The notes: generated by a model not told the origin, from the sequence alone. Positions 11,785 to 20,983 are shown, numbered from the stretch's first letter. The stretch: DNA of 64,000 nt from Rhizomys pruinosus (GCA_009823505.1 VZQC01001015.1:1162816-1226815), one strand, 5' to 3'. Numbers and translations: made by a program.

Positions 11785-11826
11785 TTTTTTTTTTTTTTTT
11801 TTTTTTGTTTTGTTTTGTTTTTTTTC
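11701..11826 (-). other. T-rich insertion in the second copy
   Basis: About 125 bases of T broken by single G or A lie between 'catgtgcacatt' and 'ccactct', which are adjacent in the first copy at about 5940. A retroposed poly(A) tail without a body, or a sequencing artefact; I favour the latter. Confidence 0.7.
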
Positions 11827-12458
11827 CCCGCCACTCTAGTATTTATATAATTTATCTATGGTATTAACAGATAATTAAAATTAATAATTTCCATGTTGGC
11901 CCATACTTCCCCAGCTGACCTGGGCTGACCTGGAAGAGGTCAACACCACGCCAGTTCATCCCTTTAGGACAGTTGTAACAGGAACAAACACCCCAGTACT
12001 TACTGAGGTGCGCAGGTCCTGTCTCTGTCCTGTATAAATTGGTACTCATCTTTCAGGAAGCAGATCTTACTGAATACTGAATGAATGAGTTCTATACCTG
12101 TGGGGCCTGAATCTAATTCTCAAATGACACAGGGTGCAGTCCATTGACTGACAAGCCCTAAGTGGGAGGTGTCTGAGAAAAACCCCAGAAAGTTGTCTTT
12201 TAACTTCCGCTCCAGCATTTGTATCAAAGGCATGTGCAATCAAGTCTGGCATATATACACAATAACATTTTGTTTGTTTTTTTTGGTCTTTTTTCAGCAG
12301 GGTCCTCTTGTCGCCCCACCTGGCTGGAATTTGCTCTTGAGACCAGGCTGGCCTTGGACTCACAAGATCCGCCTGCCTCTGCCCCTCCCAAGTGCGAGGA
12401 TTAAAGGTGTGCGCCACCACTCCTGGCTAATAACACTTTTTTTTTTTTTTTTTTTTTT

Positions 12459-12621
12459 GTTGTTGTTTTTTTGTTTTGGTCTTTTTGAGACAGGGTCTCC
12501 CTGTAGCTCCAGCTGTCCTGGAACTCACTCTGTAGACCAGGTTGGCCTTGAACTCACAAAGATCCGCCTGCCTCTGCCTCCCAAGTGCTAGGATTAAAGG
12601 CGTGTGCCACCACGCCCAGCT
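12459..12621 (-). repeat. B1 SINE
   Basis: Antisense full-length B1 with 'gagacagggtctccctgtag' and a head reading 'gccaccacgcccagct'. It is the first element beyond the duplicated block. Confidence 0.9.
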
Positions 12622-12642
12622 CTAATAACACATTTTTAAAAA

Positions 12643-12716
12643 TTGCTGGGTGTGGTGGTTCTCGCCTTTAATCCCAGCACTTGAGAGAAGACCAACAACA
12701 ACAAGAGCAACAACAA
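12643..12716 (+). repeat. B1 5' fragment and (CAA)n
   Basis: The B1 head 'gctgggtgtggtggttctcg' through 'cccagcacttgag' stops after about 43 bases and is followed by a CAA/CAG-type run. Confidence 0.7.
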
Positions 12717-12742
12717 ATTAATATGATAAAAAAGCTGCCCAT

Positions 12743-12933
12743 GGGCTGCAGAGATGACTCAGCAGTTAAGAGCACTCACTGGTCTTGCAGAGGATTGGGG
12801 TTCAAATCCCTGCACCTGAATGGCAGTTAACAATCATCTGTTACTGCAGTTCCAGGGGAACCAAGTGGTGCAATTACACACATGCAGACATGACACTCAT
12901 ACACATAAAATAAAAATAAATAAATAAATAAAT
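12743..12933 (+). repeat. B2 SINE
   Basis: Head 'gggctgcagagatgactcag', centre 'cagttccaggggaacc', tail (AAAT)n. It is an older B2 with a compressed 3' half. Confidence 0.85.
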
Positions 12934-13089
12934 AGCCAGGCGTGGTGGGACATACCTTTAATCCCAGCACTCAGGAGGCAGAGGTAGACCAGGCTGACCT
13001 TGACAGAGATCAAGGTCAGCCTGGTCTACCTAGTGAATTTCAGGCCACTTGGGAACCAGCTTTTGAGACCCTGTCTCAAAAAGACAAAA
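12934..13089 (+). repeat. B1 SINE containing a perfect inverted repeat
   Basis: The B1 runs from 'agccaggcgtggtgg' to 'tctcaaaaagac'. At 12983-13030 the segment 'ggtagaccaggctgacct' plus 'tga' is followed after six bases by its exact reverse complement. The normal B1 has only the right arm; the left arm replaces the usual 'caggcggatctttgtgag' part. Confidence 0.9.
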
Positions 13090-13516
13090 TAAATAAATAA
13101 TAAAGTGTATTTTTAAAAAGTTCTCAATTAAAAAATTATTTCCAGGCATTTTATAAGGGAAAGGTCACAGAGATATTTCTGTGACTAATAAGCTACTTCC
13201 CTGCTTCCTTGGAGTTAATTTTTGTTCTTTTTCTTTCTATTCTTTTTTCTTCAGAGTTAATTTTTTACAGTCAGCTGTCTTTAGTTACATGAGCCACTTT
13301 CTTCTCCAATATTAGTACTGGGGGCAGGGGAGATCCATATCTAAATCACCTAAGCTGCTCTCTGCCTTCCAAACATTGCTGTGCTCAGTTGACTAGGTGC
13401 CTCACCATCTATAAAATCTGGTAAATACTATTCATGTGCTTTTCCCGTTAAGTTCTTTTGAAGTGAAGGGGGGCGGGGTAGATTATACCTCCCATGTGGA
13501 ATTAAGAGTGCCTAGA
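13090..13516. other. unique non-coding DNA
   Basis: AT-rich with scattered T and A runs. I see no repeat family and no coding signal. Confidence 0.6.
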
Positions 13517-13528
13517 CTTCTTCCTCTC

Positions 13529-13687
13529 TTTTTTTTTTTTTTTTTTGTCTTTTCAAGACAGGGTCTCCCTGTAGCCCCAGCTGTCCTGGAACTCACTCTG
13601 TAGACCAGGCTGGCCTTGAACTCACAAAGATCTGCCTGCCTCTGCCTCCCAAGTGCTAGGATTAAAAGCGTGCGCCACCACTCCCTG
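13529..13687 (-). repeat. young B1 SINE with target-site duplication
   Basis: Antisense full-length B1, flanked by the 12-base direct repeat 'cttcttcctctc' (13517-13528 and 13688-13699). Confidence 0.93.
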
Positions 13688-13699
13688 CTTCTTCCTCTC

Positions 13700-14103
13700 A
13701 TTTTTAAAAATGCATTTTGGAGGATGAACCCAGGTGCTACGTCAGCTCATTAATGAAATGAAAGATCTATGCCCTTGAAACTCCCTTTTCTTCAGAGCAC
13801 AAAATTGTCAGGGCTGAGCAAAACAGAAAACAGAGTCTAAATATAGCAACATCATCTGACCCTGGTGCTCTTTGTACTGAGAGCAGTAAGGTATTAGACA
13901 CATGGCTTCATGGATGTAGCGTGTAATTACTCTAGGGAGGAGAAGACAGTCAGCCAGAGCAGATATAAATGCCACACTTGTGTCTGTCCTTTTTGATCTA
14001 AGGAAACAGACTAGAATGTTCTTGAGATGGCCCCACATGACAGCTTGTCATTCGGGTAAACTTTCCCACTGCACACAGGAAATAGATCTTCCATCTCTTT
14101 GTG
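13700..14103. other. unique non-coding DNA
   Basis: SINE-free stretch with 'gctcattaatgaaatgaaag' and 'agcgtgtaattactctag' motifs. Low repeat content makes it a weak candidate for conservation; there is no coding signal. Confidence 0.5.
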
Positions 14104-14183
14104 TGTTGGGAGGTGGGGGGGTTGCTGGGGATTGAGCCCAGGACAAGTCCTCTATGACTGTATGGCTTATCCACTCCCCAGCC
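14104..14183 (-). repeat. ID/B4-like fragment
   Basis: The text 'gctggggattgagcccagga' and 'cttatccactccccagcc' matches an antisense tRNA-derived head, heavily diverged. Confidence 0.5.
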
Positions 14184-14235
14184 TCAGCCTGGGTTGATTT
14201 TATATCCTCTTTCTTCTCCTTCTCCTGCCCCCCCT

Positions 14236-14237
<2 letters not shown>

Positions 14238-14284
<47 letters not shown>
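14238..14284 (+). repeat. (TC)n microsatellite
   Basis: About 23 uninterrupted TC units, followed by TGTC-type sequence at the start of the next SINE. Confidence 0.95.
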
Positions 14285-14288
<4 letters not shown>

Positions 14289-14289
14289 G

Positions 14290-14462
14290 TGTCTGTGTGT
14301 CTGTCTGGTGGGTATGTCCAGGTGCCTTAGAAGGCCATAGTCAATTGGATCCCAGCCTTTGAACTGCCCTGGATTACAAGTGGTTCTGAGCCACACACGG
14401 GAAACCAAACTCCAGTCCTCTGCAAATGCAGTCTGTGCTCTTAACCGCTATCTCCAGTCCTC
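14290..14462 (-). repeat. B2/B3-type SINE, diverged
   Basis: The 3' end reads 'ccagtcctctgcaaatgcag' and 'gtgctcttaaccgctatctc', the antisense of a B2 head; the distal half is degraded. Confidence 0.65.
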
Positions 14463-14467
14463 TTCCT

Positions 14468-14649
14468 CTTTTGAGACAGGGTCTCATTTTGTAGCCCAGG
14501 CTGACCTCAGACTCTCAGCAATCTTCCAATCTGCTTCTCAGTGTCAGCTTCCCAAGTGCTGGAATTACAAATGTAATGCCGGAAACTGAACCCAGGACCT
14601 CCTGCACACTGATCAGGTAGTCTACCCACTGAGCTACATCCCTAGCCCT
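14468..14649 (-). repeat. B4-like SINE (B1 part plus ID part)
   Basis: An antisense B1-like half ('ttttgagacagggtctcatt') is followed by an antisense ID half ('ctgaacccaggacctcc', 'cactgagctacatccctag'). This is the order expected for a B4 element on the minus strand. Confidence 0.7.
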
Positions 14650-14744
14650 CCCCGCATTGAGGCTAATCCAATTTTGTCACCTACCATAACTATCAAGAGC
14701 ACTGAGTGGTCGATCCCCTTGTAATTTGTTTTGTTAGTCTTTTT

Positions 14745-14925
14745 TTTTTAATGTTGTTGTTTTTTGTTTGTTTGTATTTTGTCTTTTTGAGACAGGGTCT
14801 CCCTGTAGCTCCAGCTGTCCTGGAACTCACTATGTAGACCAGGCTGGCCTTGAACTCACAAAGATCTGCCTGCCTCTGCTTCCCAAGTGCTAGGAGTAAA
14901 GTTGTTCACGCCCACACCTGGGTGG
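14745..14925 (-). repeat. B1 SINE
   Basis: Antisense; the tail is a mixed T/TTTG run and the body is intact through 'cttcccaagtgctaggag'. The head is altered to 'ttgttcacgcccacacctg'. Confidence 0.85.
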
Positions 14926-14967
14926 TCTTTTTTTTTTTTTAATTGGTCTTGTTTTTTTAAAAGACTC

Positions 14968-15085
14968 TATAGGGACTGGGCAAGAGGGCTCAGTGGGTAA
15001 AATCTCTGGGTCCCACATAATGGAAGGAGAGAATCAACTCCCACACTTGTCCTAGGGAACACAGCCCTCCCTCACGCACACCAAA
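14968..15085 (+). repeat. B3-like SINE, internally deleted
   Basis: The head 'gggactgggcaagagggctc' leads quickly to 'cccacataatggaaggagag' and 'acttgtcctaggg', omitting about 30 bases of the usual B3 centre. Confidence 0.55.
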
Positions 15086-15087
15086 AT

Positions 15088-15310
15088 ATTTTATTTCTCT
15101 CTTTATCTTATGTTCATGAGTGTGCTGCCCACATGTATGTAAGTGCATCAATGCTGTGCAATGCCAGAGGAAGTCAGAAGAGGGCGTCCCATCTCCTGGA
15201 ACTGGAGTTACAGACCTTTGTTAACTGCCATGTGGGTGCCGGGAATTGAACCCGGGTCCTCTGCAAGAGCAGGCAGTGCTCCTAACCCCTGAGCCATCTC
15301 TCTCCAGCCC
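15088..15310 (-). repeat. B2 SINE
   Basis: Antisense full-length copy ending 'ctgagccatctctctccagc'; the extra 'tctc' near its head is unusual. Confidence 0.85.
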
Positions 15311-15324
15311 CTCACATAGACTTT

Positions 15325-15553
15325 AAAAAATTATTTATTTATTTATTATTTTTTATGTGTATGACTGTATTGTCTGCATGTAGGTTGGTGCACTCATGTC
15401 ATGCAATGCCACAGAGGTCAGAAGAAGGCGTCAGATTCCCCTGGAACTGGAGTTAAAGATGGCTCTTAGCCACCATGTGGGTGCTGGGAATCAAACCCTG
15501 GTACTCTGCAAGAGCAGTCAGTGCTCTTAACTACTGAGCCATCTCTCCAGCCC
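15325..15553 (-). repeat. B2 SINE with target-site duplication
   Basis: Antisense full-length B2 with a (TTTA)n tail. The target 'ctcacatagacttt' is found at 15311-15324 and 15554-15567. Confidence 0.92.
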
Positions 15554-15567
15554 CTCACATAGACTTT

Positions 15568-15723
15568 TTTTTTTTTTTTAGTCTTTTCGAGACAGGGTCT
15601 TCCTGTAGCCCCAGCGGTCCTGGAACTCACTCTGTAGACCAGGCTGGCCTTGAACTCACAAACATCTGCCTGCCTCTGCCTCCCAAGTGCTAGGATTAAA
15701 GGCGTGCACCACCACGCCCGGCT
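15568..15723 (-). repeat. B1 SINE inserted into the same target
   Basis: Antisense full-length B1. A third copy of the target, 'tcacatagacttt' (15724-15736), follows it, so the B1 landed in one of the two duplicates made by the B2 at 15325-15553 and is younger. Confidence 0.93.
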
Positions 15724-15777
15724 TCACATAGACTTTTTATAAGGCAACTTGGACATATATCGTTAAAGCTTTTTGTT

Positions 15778-15950
15778 CTGTTTTGTTTTTTATTTTTTCA
15801 AGACATTGTCTTATTGTGTAGGTTACTACCTAGCCCTGACTACCTGGCTAGCCTGGAACTCACTATGTAGACCAGACTGGCTTTGAATTCACAGAGATCT
15901 ACCTCTGCCTCTGGAGCGCTGGGGCTAAAGTATCATCAAACCCTGCTCAT
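15778..15950 (-). repeat. old B1 SINE
   Basis: Antisense, with 'tttttcaagacattgtctta' and 'tagaccagactggctttgaa'; it carries a small internal duplication near 'ctagccctgactacctggct'. Confidence 0.7.
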
Positions 15951-16941
15951 CTTTATCTTTAAAGAGCATTTCAAGGTTTCTGCATTTTTATACAAATAAA
16001 AGATTTAGTTAGCATTAAGAAGCCTCTTTGATCAACTTGATTGAACATTAAGGCCCCCCTTGCTGGATGGTGGGACCCTTGGGCTGTGTGGGTTTGGGCA
16101 CAACTGCTTGCAAATTGGTTTTACATGAAGGATGCTTGTACTCATAAATTATTACTTATTGTTAAAAAATGAAAAAAGAAAATAAAGAAGTAATAGAAGA
16201 AAAAAAAAAAAGAAGCTCCAATTTCCTCACTGGGTAGATGTGCTTATCTGCTAATGAAAAGCCTTATATGGCATTTCTATTTTGCCAGAGGTAGATATTT
16301 CTAGCCAAGTAAAGGTTTGCCAAACCAGGCTAGGAACTAAGGCTCCTGTGTGGGAGTGGGGTAGAGAGCTGATGATCCTGAAACACGGAAGGCCTGCCCA
16401 GGCTGGGGACGTAGCCTTGCTCACAGGGAAGGCCTGTCCAGGCTGGGACGTAGCCTTGCTCATAGTACTGTCTGTTCATCTGGGAAAAATTTTACATTTG
16501 CCCTCTGAGCACTGAGGGAGGAAAGGGAGGGGGGAGAGGAATGGGGAAGGTTGGGGGGAGGGGAAAAAAAGATTGTCACATACTTGATGGAAGGAAGCAG
16601 AGGCATCAGCTGGCTGCTAAGACATCAATTTAAAAGCATCAATAAATAATGGTGTCAGGCATACAGCAAACCGGAACCAAAACTGAGAATCTGGTTTTAG
16701 GATTTGGGTATTGCTACTAAGAAACTTGCTCTGCAGTTCCCTGGACCCATCTCTGGAATATATTTGATGACTGATCTATTAATTATTTTTGACTATTCCC
16801 CCTCTCAGACTTCACTATGTTTTAATTCATTTTTCTACAAAAGATCATCCAGGTGATACTTTAATAACTGATCAACCATCTCTAAATTCTCAACATTGTA
16901 AATTTATAACCTCACTCCAAAAAAGTATTAAATACCCCTCT
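15951..16941. other. non-SINE DNA of unknown origin
   Basis: Nearly 1 kb without a SINE. It contains a 40-bp tandem duplication (16387-16426 and 16427-16465), an A-rich stretch near 16165-16212 and a G-rich run near 16512-16568. The style suggests an old retroelement or LTR fragment, but I cannot name a family and see no reverse-transcriptase or gag frame. Confidence 0.4.
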
Positions 16942-17079
16942 TTATTTTTTTATTTTATTTTTTATTAATTTTATTAATTTCTGTATGCGTATGAATGTAC
17001 TGTCTGCATGCAAGTTTGTGCACCCGTATCGTGCAATGCCGCGGAGGTCATAAGAGGGTGTCGGATTCCCCTGGAACTG
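16942..17079 (-). repeat. B2 SINE cut by an assembly gap
   Basis: Antisense B2 3' half, from an AT-rich tail to 'gattcccctggaactg', ending at N 17080. Its target 'taaatacccctcttta' (about 16930) has a near-copy at about 17302, beyond the second B2 segment. Confidence 0.85.
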
Positions 17080-17080
17080 N
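17080..17080. other. single-N gap
   Basis: The 100 bases before N (from 16980) and after N (from 17081) are the same part of one B2 with about seven differences. An overlap that was not merged would produce this. Confidence 0.9.
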
Positions 17081-17300
17081 CTGTATGTGTATGAATGTAC
17101 TGTCTGCATGCAGGTCTGTGCACCCGTGTCGTGCAATGCCGCGGAGGTCAGAAGAGGGTCTCGGATTCCCCTGGAGCTGGAGTTCTCCTGGAGTTGGAGC
17201 TTCAGACGGCTCTCGGCCGCCATGTGGGTGCTGGGGATCGAACCCGGGTCCTCTGTAAGAGCGGTCGGTGCTCTTAACCGCTAGGCCATCTCTCCAGCCC
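17081..17300 (-). repeat. young GC-rich B2 SINE
   Basis: Antisense copy of the subfamily with duplicated 'ggagttctcctgg' style centre, ending 'ggccatctctccagcccc'. It probably is the same element as 16942-17079. Confidence 0.9.
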
Positions 17301-17329
17301 CCTAAATGCCCCTCTTTAAAACAACTCTC

Positions 17330-17442
17330 GGGGCACGACACAGGTGCACAGACCTACATGCAGACAGTACATTCATACACATACAAAAATAAATAAAAAA
17401 AAATAAAATAATTCATTTCTCTAAAAAAAAAAATAAATAAAT
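17330..17442 (+). repeat. B2 3' fragment with target-site duplication
   Basis: Only the last third of B2 is present ('gcacgacacaggtgcacag' through an AAATAAA tail), flanked by 'aaaacaactctc' (17318-17329 and 17443-17454). The 5' truncation therefore happened on insertion. Confidence 0.85.
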
Positions 17443-17507
17443 AAAACAACTCTCTTCAACCCGATAAACCTGTAAAAAAAAAGCAAAAAAGCAACTCTCC
17501 CAGCCAG

Positions 17508-17656
17508 GCATGGCAGCACATGCCTTTATTCCCAGCACTCATGAGGCAGGGGCAGGAGGATCTTTGTGAGTTCAAGGCCAGCCTGGTCTGCATATCAAGT
17601 TCCAGGCCAGCTAGGGCTACAGGAAGACCCTATCTCAAAAAGACCAATAAATAAGT
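17508..17656 (+). repeat. B1 SINE
   Basis: Full-length copy from 'cagccaggcatggcagcac' to 'atctcaaaaagacc', with an (AAAT)n tail leading into the microsatellite. Confidence 0.88.
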
Positions 17657-17964
17657 ACATCCATCCATCCATCCATCCATACATACATACATATGTACAT
17701 ACATATGTACATACATGTGTGCATACATATGTACACACATACACACGCACACACGCACATGCATAAGTACATGCATACACACATGCATATGTACATACGT
17801 ACATGCATGCATACGTATGTCCATACATACATATGTATATGCACACATACACATGTACTTACATACACATGCAAACACACGTGTGCACACATACGTGTGT
17901 ACACACATACATATGTATGCACATACACACATGTGTACACACATACACACATACATACATACGA
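17657..17964 (+). repeat. (CATC)/(CATA)/(CA) compound microsatellite
   Basis: Roughly 300 bases of CATC, CATA, TATG, CACA and TGTG steps. From about 17677 it alternates purine and pyrimidine with very few breaks, and contains many short palindromes such as 'catatgtacatacatatg'. Confidence 0.92.
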
Positions 17965-17969
17965 CCTCC

Positions 17970-18088
17970 CTCCATCATGGTGGTACACACTTTTAGTACC
18001 AGTTCTCTGGAGGCTGAGGCAGGCAGATCTCTGTAAGATTCAGGCCAGTTGGGGCTATAGAGAGTTCCTGTCTAAAACAAAAACAAAA
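17970..18088 (+). repeat. diverged B1-like SINE
   Basis: It reads 'catggtggtacacactttta', 'ggctgaggcaggcagatctc', 'agagttcctgtctaaaac' with an AAAAC tail. Confidence 0.7.
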
Positions 18089-18760
18089 GAAGAAACTAAC
18101 AAAAAGTGACCCTCCCAAAGCTGAATTTAAAGTTGACTGGTCCCTGTGACCTTTGGTTTTATTTTTTTGGAGCATTCCTTGCCAAATGATAAATCATAAC
18201 TTTATCAACTTTCCCAGAAACTTGAAAACAAAGAGCAAAGCTTGGCAGAACTCAATGGCTCTGTTAACCCATACTAAAGGGCTGCACTGCCCCAATGTGT
18301 CCTTCATAGCTCAGGGTGGAAATACCCCTGAAAACTTGCTTTCCCCTCTGAGCTGAGCGGGGCATCTGGGGCCAAGTGCAGCAGCCTCCAGCAGACTCAG
18401 GCCATGATTACAGGGGTTGCCCAGGGTTTAACTTACTTAATTGTAGGACGCAGACTGGCTCAGTGTTGAATGATAAAGAAGCTTCTGGTCTCAACATAAG
18501 GAAAGCAGTGGACTCATTCACAAGGCTTGTCTTCAAATCACTCTTGCTTCTAGGATAAAACTTCCTTTGATTTTCAGTTTCCTGGGGTGTAGACACATAG
18601 CATTTTCCTAGTCTGAGACAGATTCCCCCTTCACTTCTTCCCTAATACTCAAGAGAATTTTGTTGTTTACTCTATAAAACATTCGTTACATCAAAAAGGT
18701 CATTGGTTCCCCAAATAACATTGTTTAGCACTGTTTATGAACACCCACCACCCCCATGCC
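18089..18760. other. unique non-coding DNA
   Basis: No repeat family or simple sequence is seen over about 670 bases, and no open frame shows a recognisable domain. Confidence 0.6.
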
Positions 18761-19020
18761 TGACATTTTTTTCTAGACAGGGTCTCTCTCGCTCTATAGT
18801 CCAGGCTGGCTCGGAACTTCCTAGGTGGCCCAGGCTGACCCTGAACTCCCAGCGCTCTTCCTACCACAACTTCCCAGCTTCCAAAGACAGCTGGGATTAC
18901 TGACATGAGCTTCCACAGTGCCAATTGTAAACAAGCTTTCTGTGTGTACTCCAGGCTGGCCTGGAGTTCTGCTCTCTGCCTCCTGCAGCTGAATAATAGG
19001 AGGCTGTACCATGCCAGCTT
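18761..19020 (-). repeat. two old B1-like fragments
   Basis: Antisense B1 pieces at about 18761-18920 ('ctagacagggtctctctcgc') and 18940-19020 ('gtactccaggctggcctgg'). Both are worn. Confidence 0.6.
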
Positions 19021-19230
19021 CTACCCTACCTACCTACCTTTTTGAAAACTCCCTGAATCCTACTCCTGACTTGATTTGCAGTAAGTCACTGCAGCTCACA
19101 GGATTTCTGGACACACCTCACCAGTGCAGAGCCATCAGAATAATTCACCCAAATGCAGTGTTGTTTTTTTTTTTTTTAATTTTTACTTATTTATTTATTT
19201 AAAATACAATCTTTTTAAAAATATTTTTTA

Positions 19231-19385
19231 AGCCAGGCGTGGTGGTGCACGCCTTTAATCCTAGCACTTGGTAGGCAGAGGCAGGCGGATCTTTGTGAGT
19301 TCAAGGCCAGCCTGGTCTACAGAGTGAGTTCTAGGACAGCTGGGGCTACAGGGAGACCCTATCTCAAAAAGACCAAAAAAAAAAT
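19231..19385 (+). repeat. B1 SINE
   Basis: Full length from 'agccaggcgtggtggtgc' to 'atctcaaaaagacc', with an A tail that meets the T tail of the antisense B2 that follows, making an A/T tail-to-tail junction. Confidence 0.9.
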
Positions 19386-19610
19386 TTTTTTTTAATTTTA
19401 TTTATTTTGTATGTGTATGAATGTGCTGTCTGCATGTAGGTTTGTGCACCCGTGTCATGCAATGCCGCGGAGGTCAGAAGAGGGAGTTGGATTCCCCTGG
19501 AACTGGAGTTAAAGATGGTTCTTGTCCACCATATGGGTGCTGGGAATCGAACCCAGGTCCTCTGTAAGAGCAGTCAGTGCTCTTAACTGCTGAGCCATCT
19601 CTCCAGCCCC
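19386..19610 (-). repeat. B2 SINE
   Basis: Full-length antisense copy with 'ggaactggagttaaagatgg' centre, ending 'gagccatctctccagcccc'. This copy lacks the internal duplication. Confidence 0.9.
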
Positions 19611-19628
19611 AAACATGAAGTTCTAACT

Positions 19629-19783
19629 TTTTTTTTTTTTTTGTCTTTTCAAGACAGGATCTCCCTGTAGCCCCAGCTGTCCTAGAACTCACTCTGTAGA
19701 CCAGGCTGGCCTTGAACTCACAAAGATCGCCTGCCTCTGCCTCCCAAGTGCTAGGATTAAAGGCGTGCGCCACCGTGCCAGGC
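19629..19783 (-). repeat. young B1 SINE with target-site duplication
   Basis: Antisense full-length B1, flanked by 'gaagttctaact' (19617-19628 and 19784-19795). Confidence 0.93.
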
Positions 19784-19893
19784 GAAGTTCTAACTCTTAA
19801 ATTTACTTTAAGAGGAATCAAGATTGTTAAGTGGGAATGAGATACAGAACTGGTTCCCATTTATCTTTAGACTGCATTATAAAAAGGTAAATC

Positions 19894-20040
19894 TTAGCCA
19901 GGCGTGGTGGCGCATGCCTTTAATCCTAGCACTTGGGAAGCAGAGGCAGGTGGATCTTTGTGAGTTCAAGGCCAGCCCAGTCTACAGAGCGAGTTCCAGG
20001 GAGACCCTGTCTCAAAAAGACCAAAAAAATAAATAAATAG
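19894..20040 (+). repeat. B1 SINE with internal deletion
   Basis: The body goes from 'cgagttccagg' directly to 'gagaccctgtctc', lacking the 'acagctggggctacagg' segment; the tail is AAATAAATAA. Confidence 0.88.
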
Positions 20041-20073
20041 GTAATTCTTTAAAATATACAAATACATTAGCAT

Positions 20074-20074
20074 N
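20074..20074. other. single-N gap
   Basis: N lies between 'acattagcat' and an A-rich run. No duplicated sequence flanks it, unlike N 6574, 17080, 24563 and 38188. Confidence 0.9.
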
Positions 20075-20097
20075 AAAAAGAAAAAAAAAAAAACAAC

Positions 20098-20310
20098 TGG
20101 GGCTGGAGAGATGAATCAGTGGTTAAGAGCACTGACAGCTCTTGCAGAGGACCTGGGTTCAAATCCCAGCACCCCCATGGCAGCTAACAACCATCTGTAA
20201 CTCTAGTTTCGGGGGATCTGATGCCCTCTTCTGACCTTCTCAGGCACTACAACATATGGATATACTTACCTACATGCAGGCAATACACTCATACAGATAA
20301 ATATATAAAG
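20098..20310 (+). repeat. B2 SINE
   Basis: Full length: 'ggggctggagagatgaatca' to 'cactcatacagataaata'. B-box 'gggttcaaatcc'. Confidence 0.9.
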
Positions 20311-20456
20311 CCCAGCATGGTGGTGCACACCTTTAATCCTAGCTAGCACTCCGGGGGCAGAGACAGGCAGATTTTTGTGAGTTCAAAGCCAGCCTGGTCT
20401 ACAGAGTGAGTTCTAGGACAGCTGGGGCTATAAGGAGACCCTGTTTCGAAAAGATA
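20311..20456 (+). repeat. B1 SINE
   Basis: It starts directly on the B2 tail with 'gcccagcatggtggtgc' and ends 'ctgtttcgaaaagatag'. A duplicated 'ctagctagcac' marks the centre of the head. Confidence 0.88.
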
Positions 20457-20468
20457 GAAAGACGAAAG

Positions 20469-20521
<53 letters not shown>

Positions 20522-20567
20522 AAAAGAAAGAAAGAAAGATGAAAGAAAGAAAGATGAAAGAAAGAAA
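20457..20567 (+). repeat. (GA)n/(GAAA)n microsatellite
   Basis: Purine repeat grown from the B1 tail: GAAA units, about 22 GA units, then GAAA and GATGAAA units. Confidence 0.93.
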
Positions 20568-20614
20568 AATTTTGAACTCATATGTAGTAGGAAGTAAACA
20601 CTAAAGCTTTTGGG

Positions 20615-20790
20615 TTTGGCCAGGTGTGCTGCCTCTGGACTTGGATTCTAGTTACAGTGTGCCAGAACTTTACAGGAGGAAGATTCACTAAAGTTCAAAG
20701 CCAGCCTGTTGTACACGGCAAGTTCCTGGGCCAGCCTGGCCAACACAGTGAGACCTTGTCTCTAAAAGCAAACGAAACAAAACAAAACTA
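20615..20790 (+). repeat. old B1/B4-like SINE
   Basis: Residual order 'ggccaggtgtgctgcc', 'gttcaaagccagcctg', 'gtgagaccttgtctctaaaa'; the middle is not alignable by eye. Confidence 0.5.
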
Positions 20791-20853
20791 ACAATTTGGA
20801 CTCATAGAAATCATTTAAAGTAGAATCCCTTAGACCTTCCACAGAAGATTCTG

Positions 20854-20950
20854 TTTCGCCTGGGGATTTAGTTCAGGTGGTAGAAGAGCACTTGTAAACA
20901 TTCAAAAGGCCCTGGGTCTGATCCCCAGCATTATCAAAACAAAACGAAAA
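20854..20950 (+). repeat. ID element
   Basis: It reads 'ggggatttagttcaggtgg', 'gaagagcacttgtaaacattc' style, 'ggccctgggtctgatcccc', then an AAAAC tail. The body is tRNA-Ala/BC1-like. Confidence 0.7.
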
Positions 20951-20983
20951 AACACTGTGCTTAGATAAAACCTCCCATTGCAT

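Larger units (their letters stand above)
6575..12458 (+). repeat. second, error-rich copy of 905-6573
   Basis: Every landmark of 905-6573 recurs in the same order and orientation: the B2/B1 pair (6770-7155), B1s (7281-7440, 7514-7640), the purine microsatellite (7641-7870, now interrupted), (TTTA)n (8178-8222), B1 pair (9263-9600), TCTG/poly(T) block (9868-9948), B1 (10040-10165), TG repeat (10669-10725), the B2 with nested B1 (11367-11700) and the terminal B1 (12273-12428). Some blocks are unchanged (about 8975-9230, 11886-12190) while others carry single-base indels every few bases, mainly in homopolymers. That alternation fits partly polished long-read sequence better than evolutionary divergence, which would be spread evenly. 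Confidence 0.9.

Noticed and set aside
6575..12458. A true ancient segmental duplication
   Set aside because: Alternating perfect and error-dense blocks, homopolymer gains and the coincident N fit failed merging of contigs better, though read data are needed for proof.
17658..17964. Possible CRISPR-like regular repeats
   Set aside because: Short CATA/CACA steps of a microsatellite with no repeat-spacer structure; the genome is mammalian.
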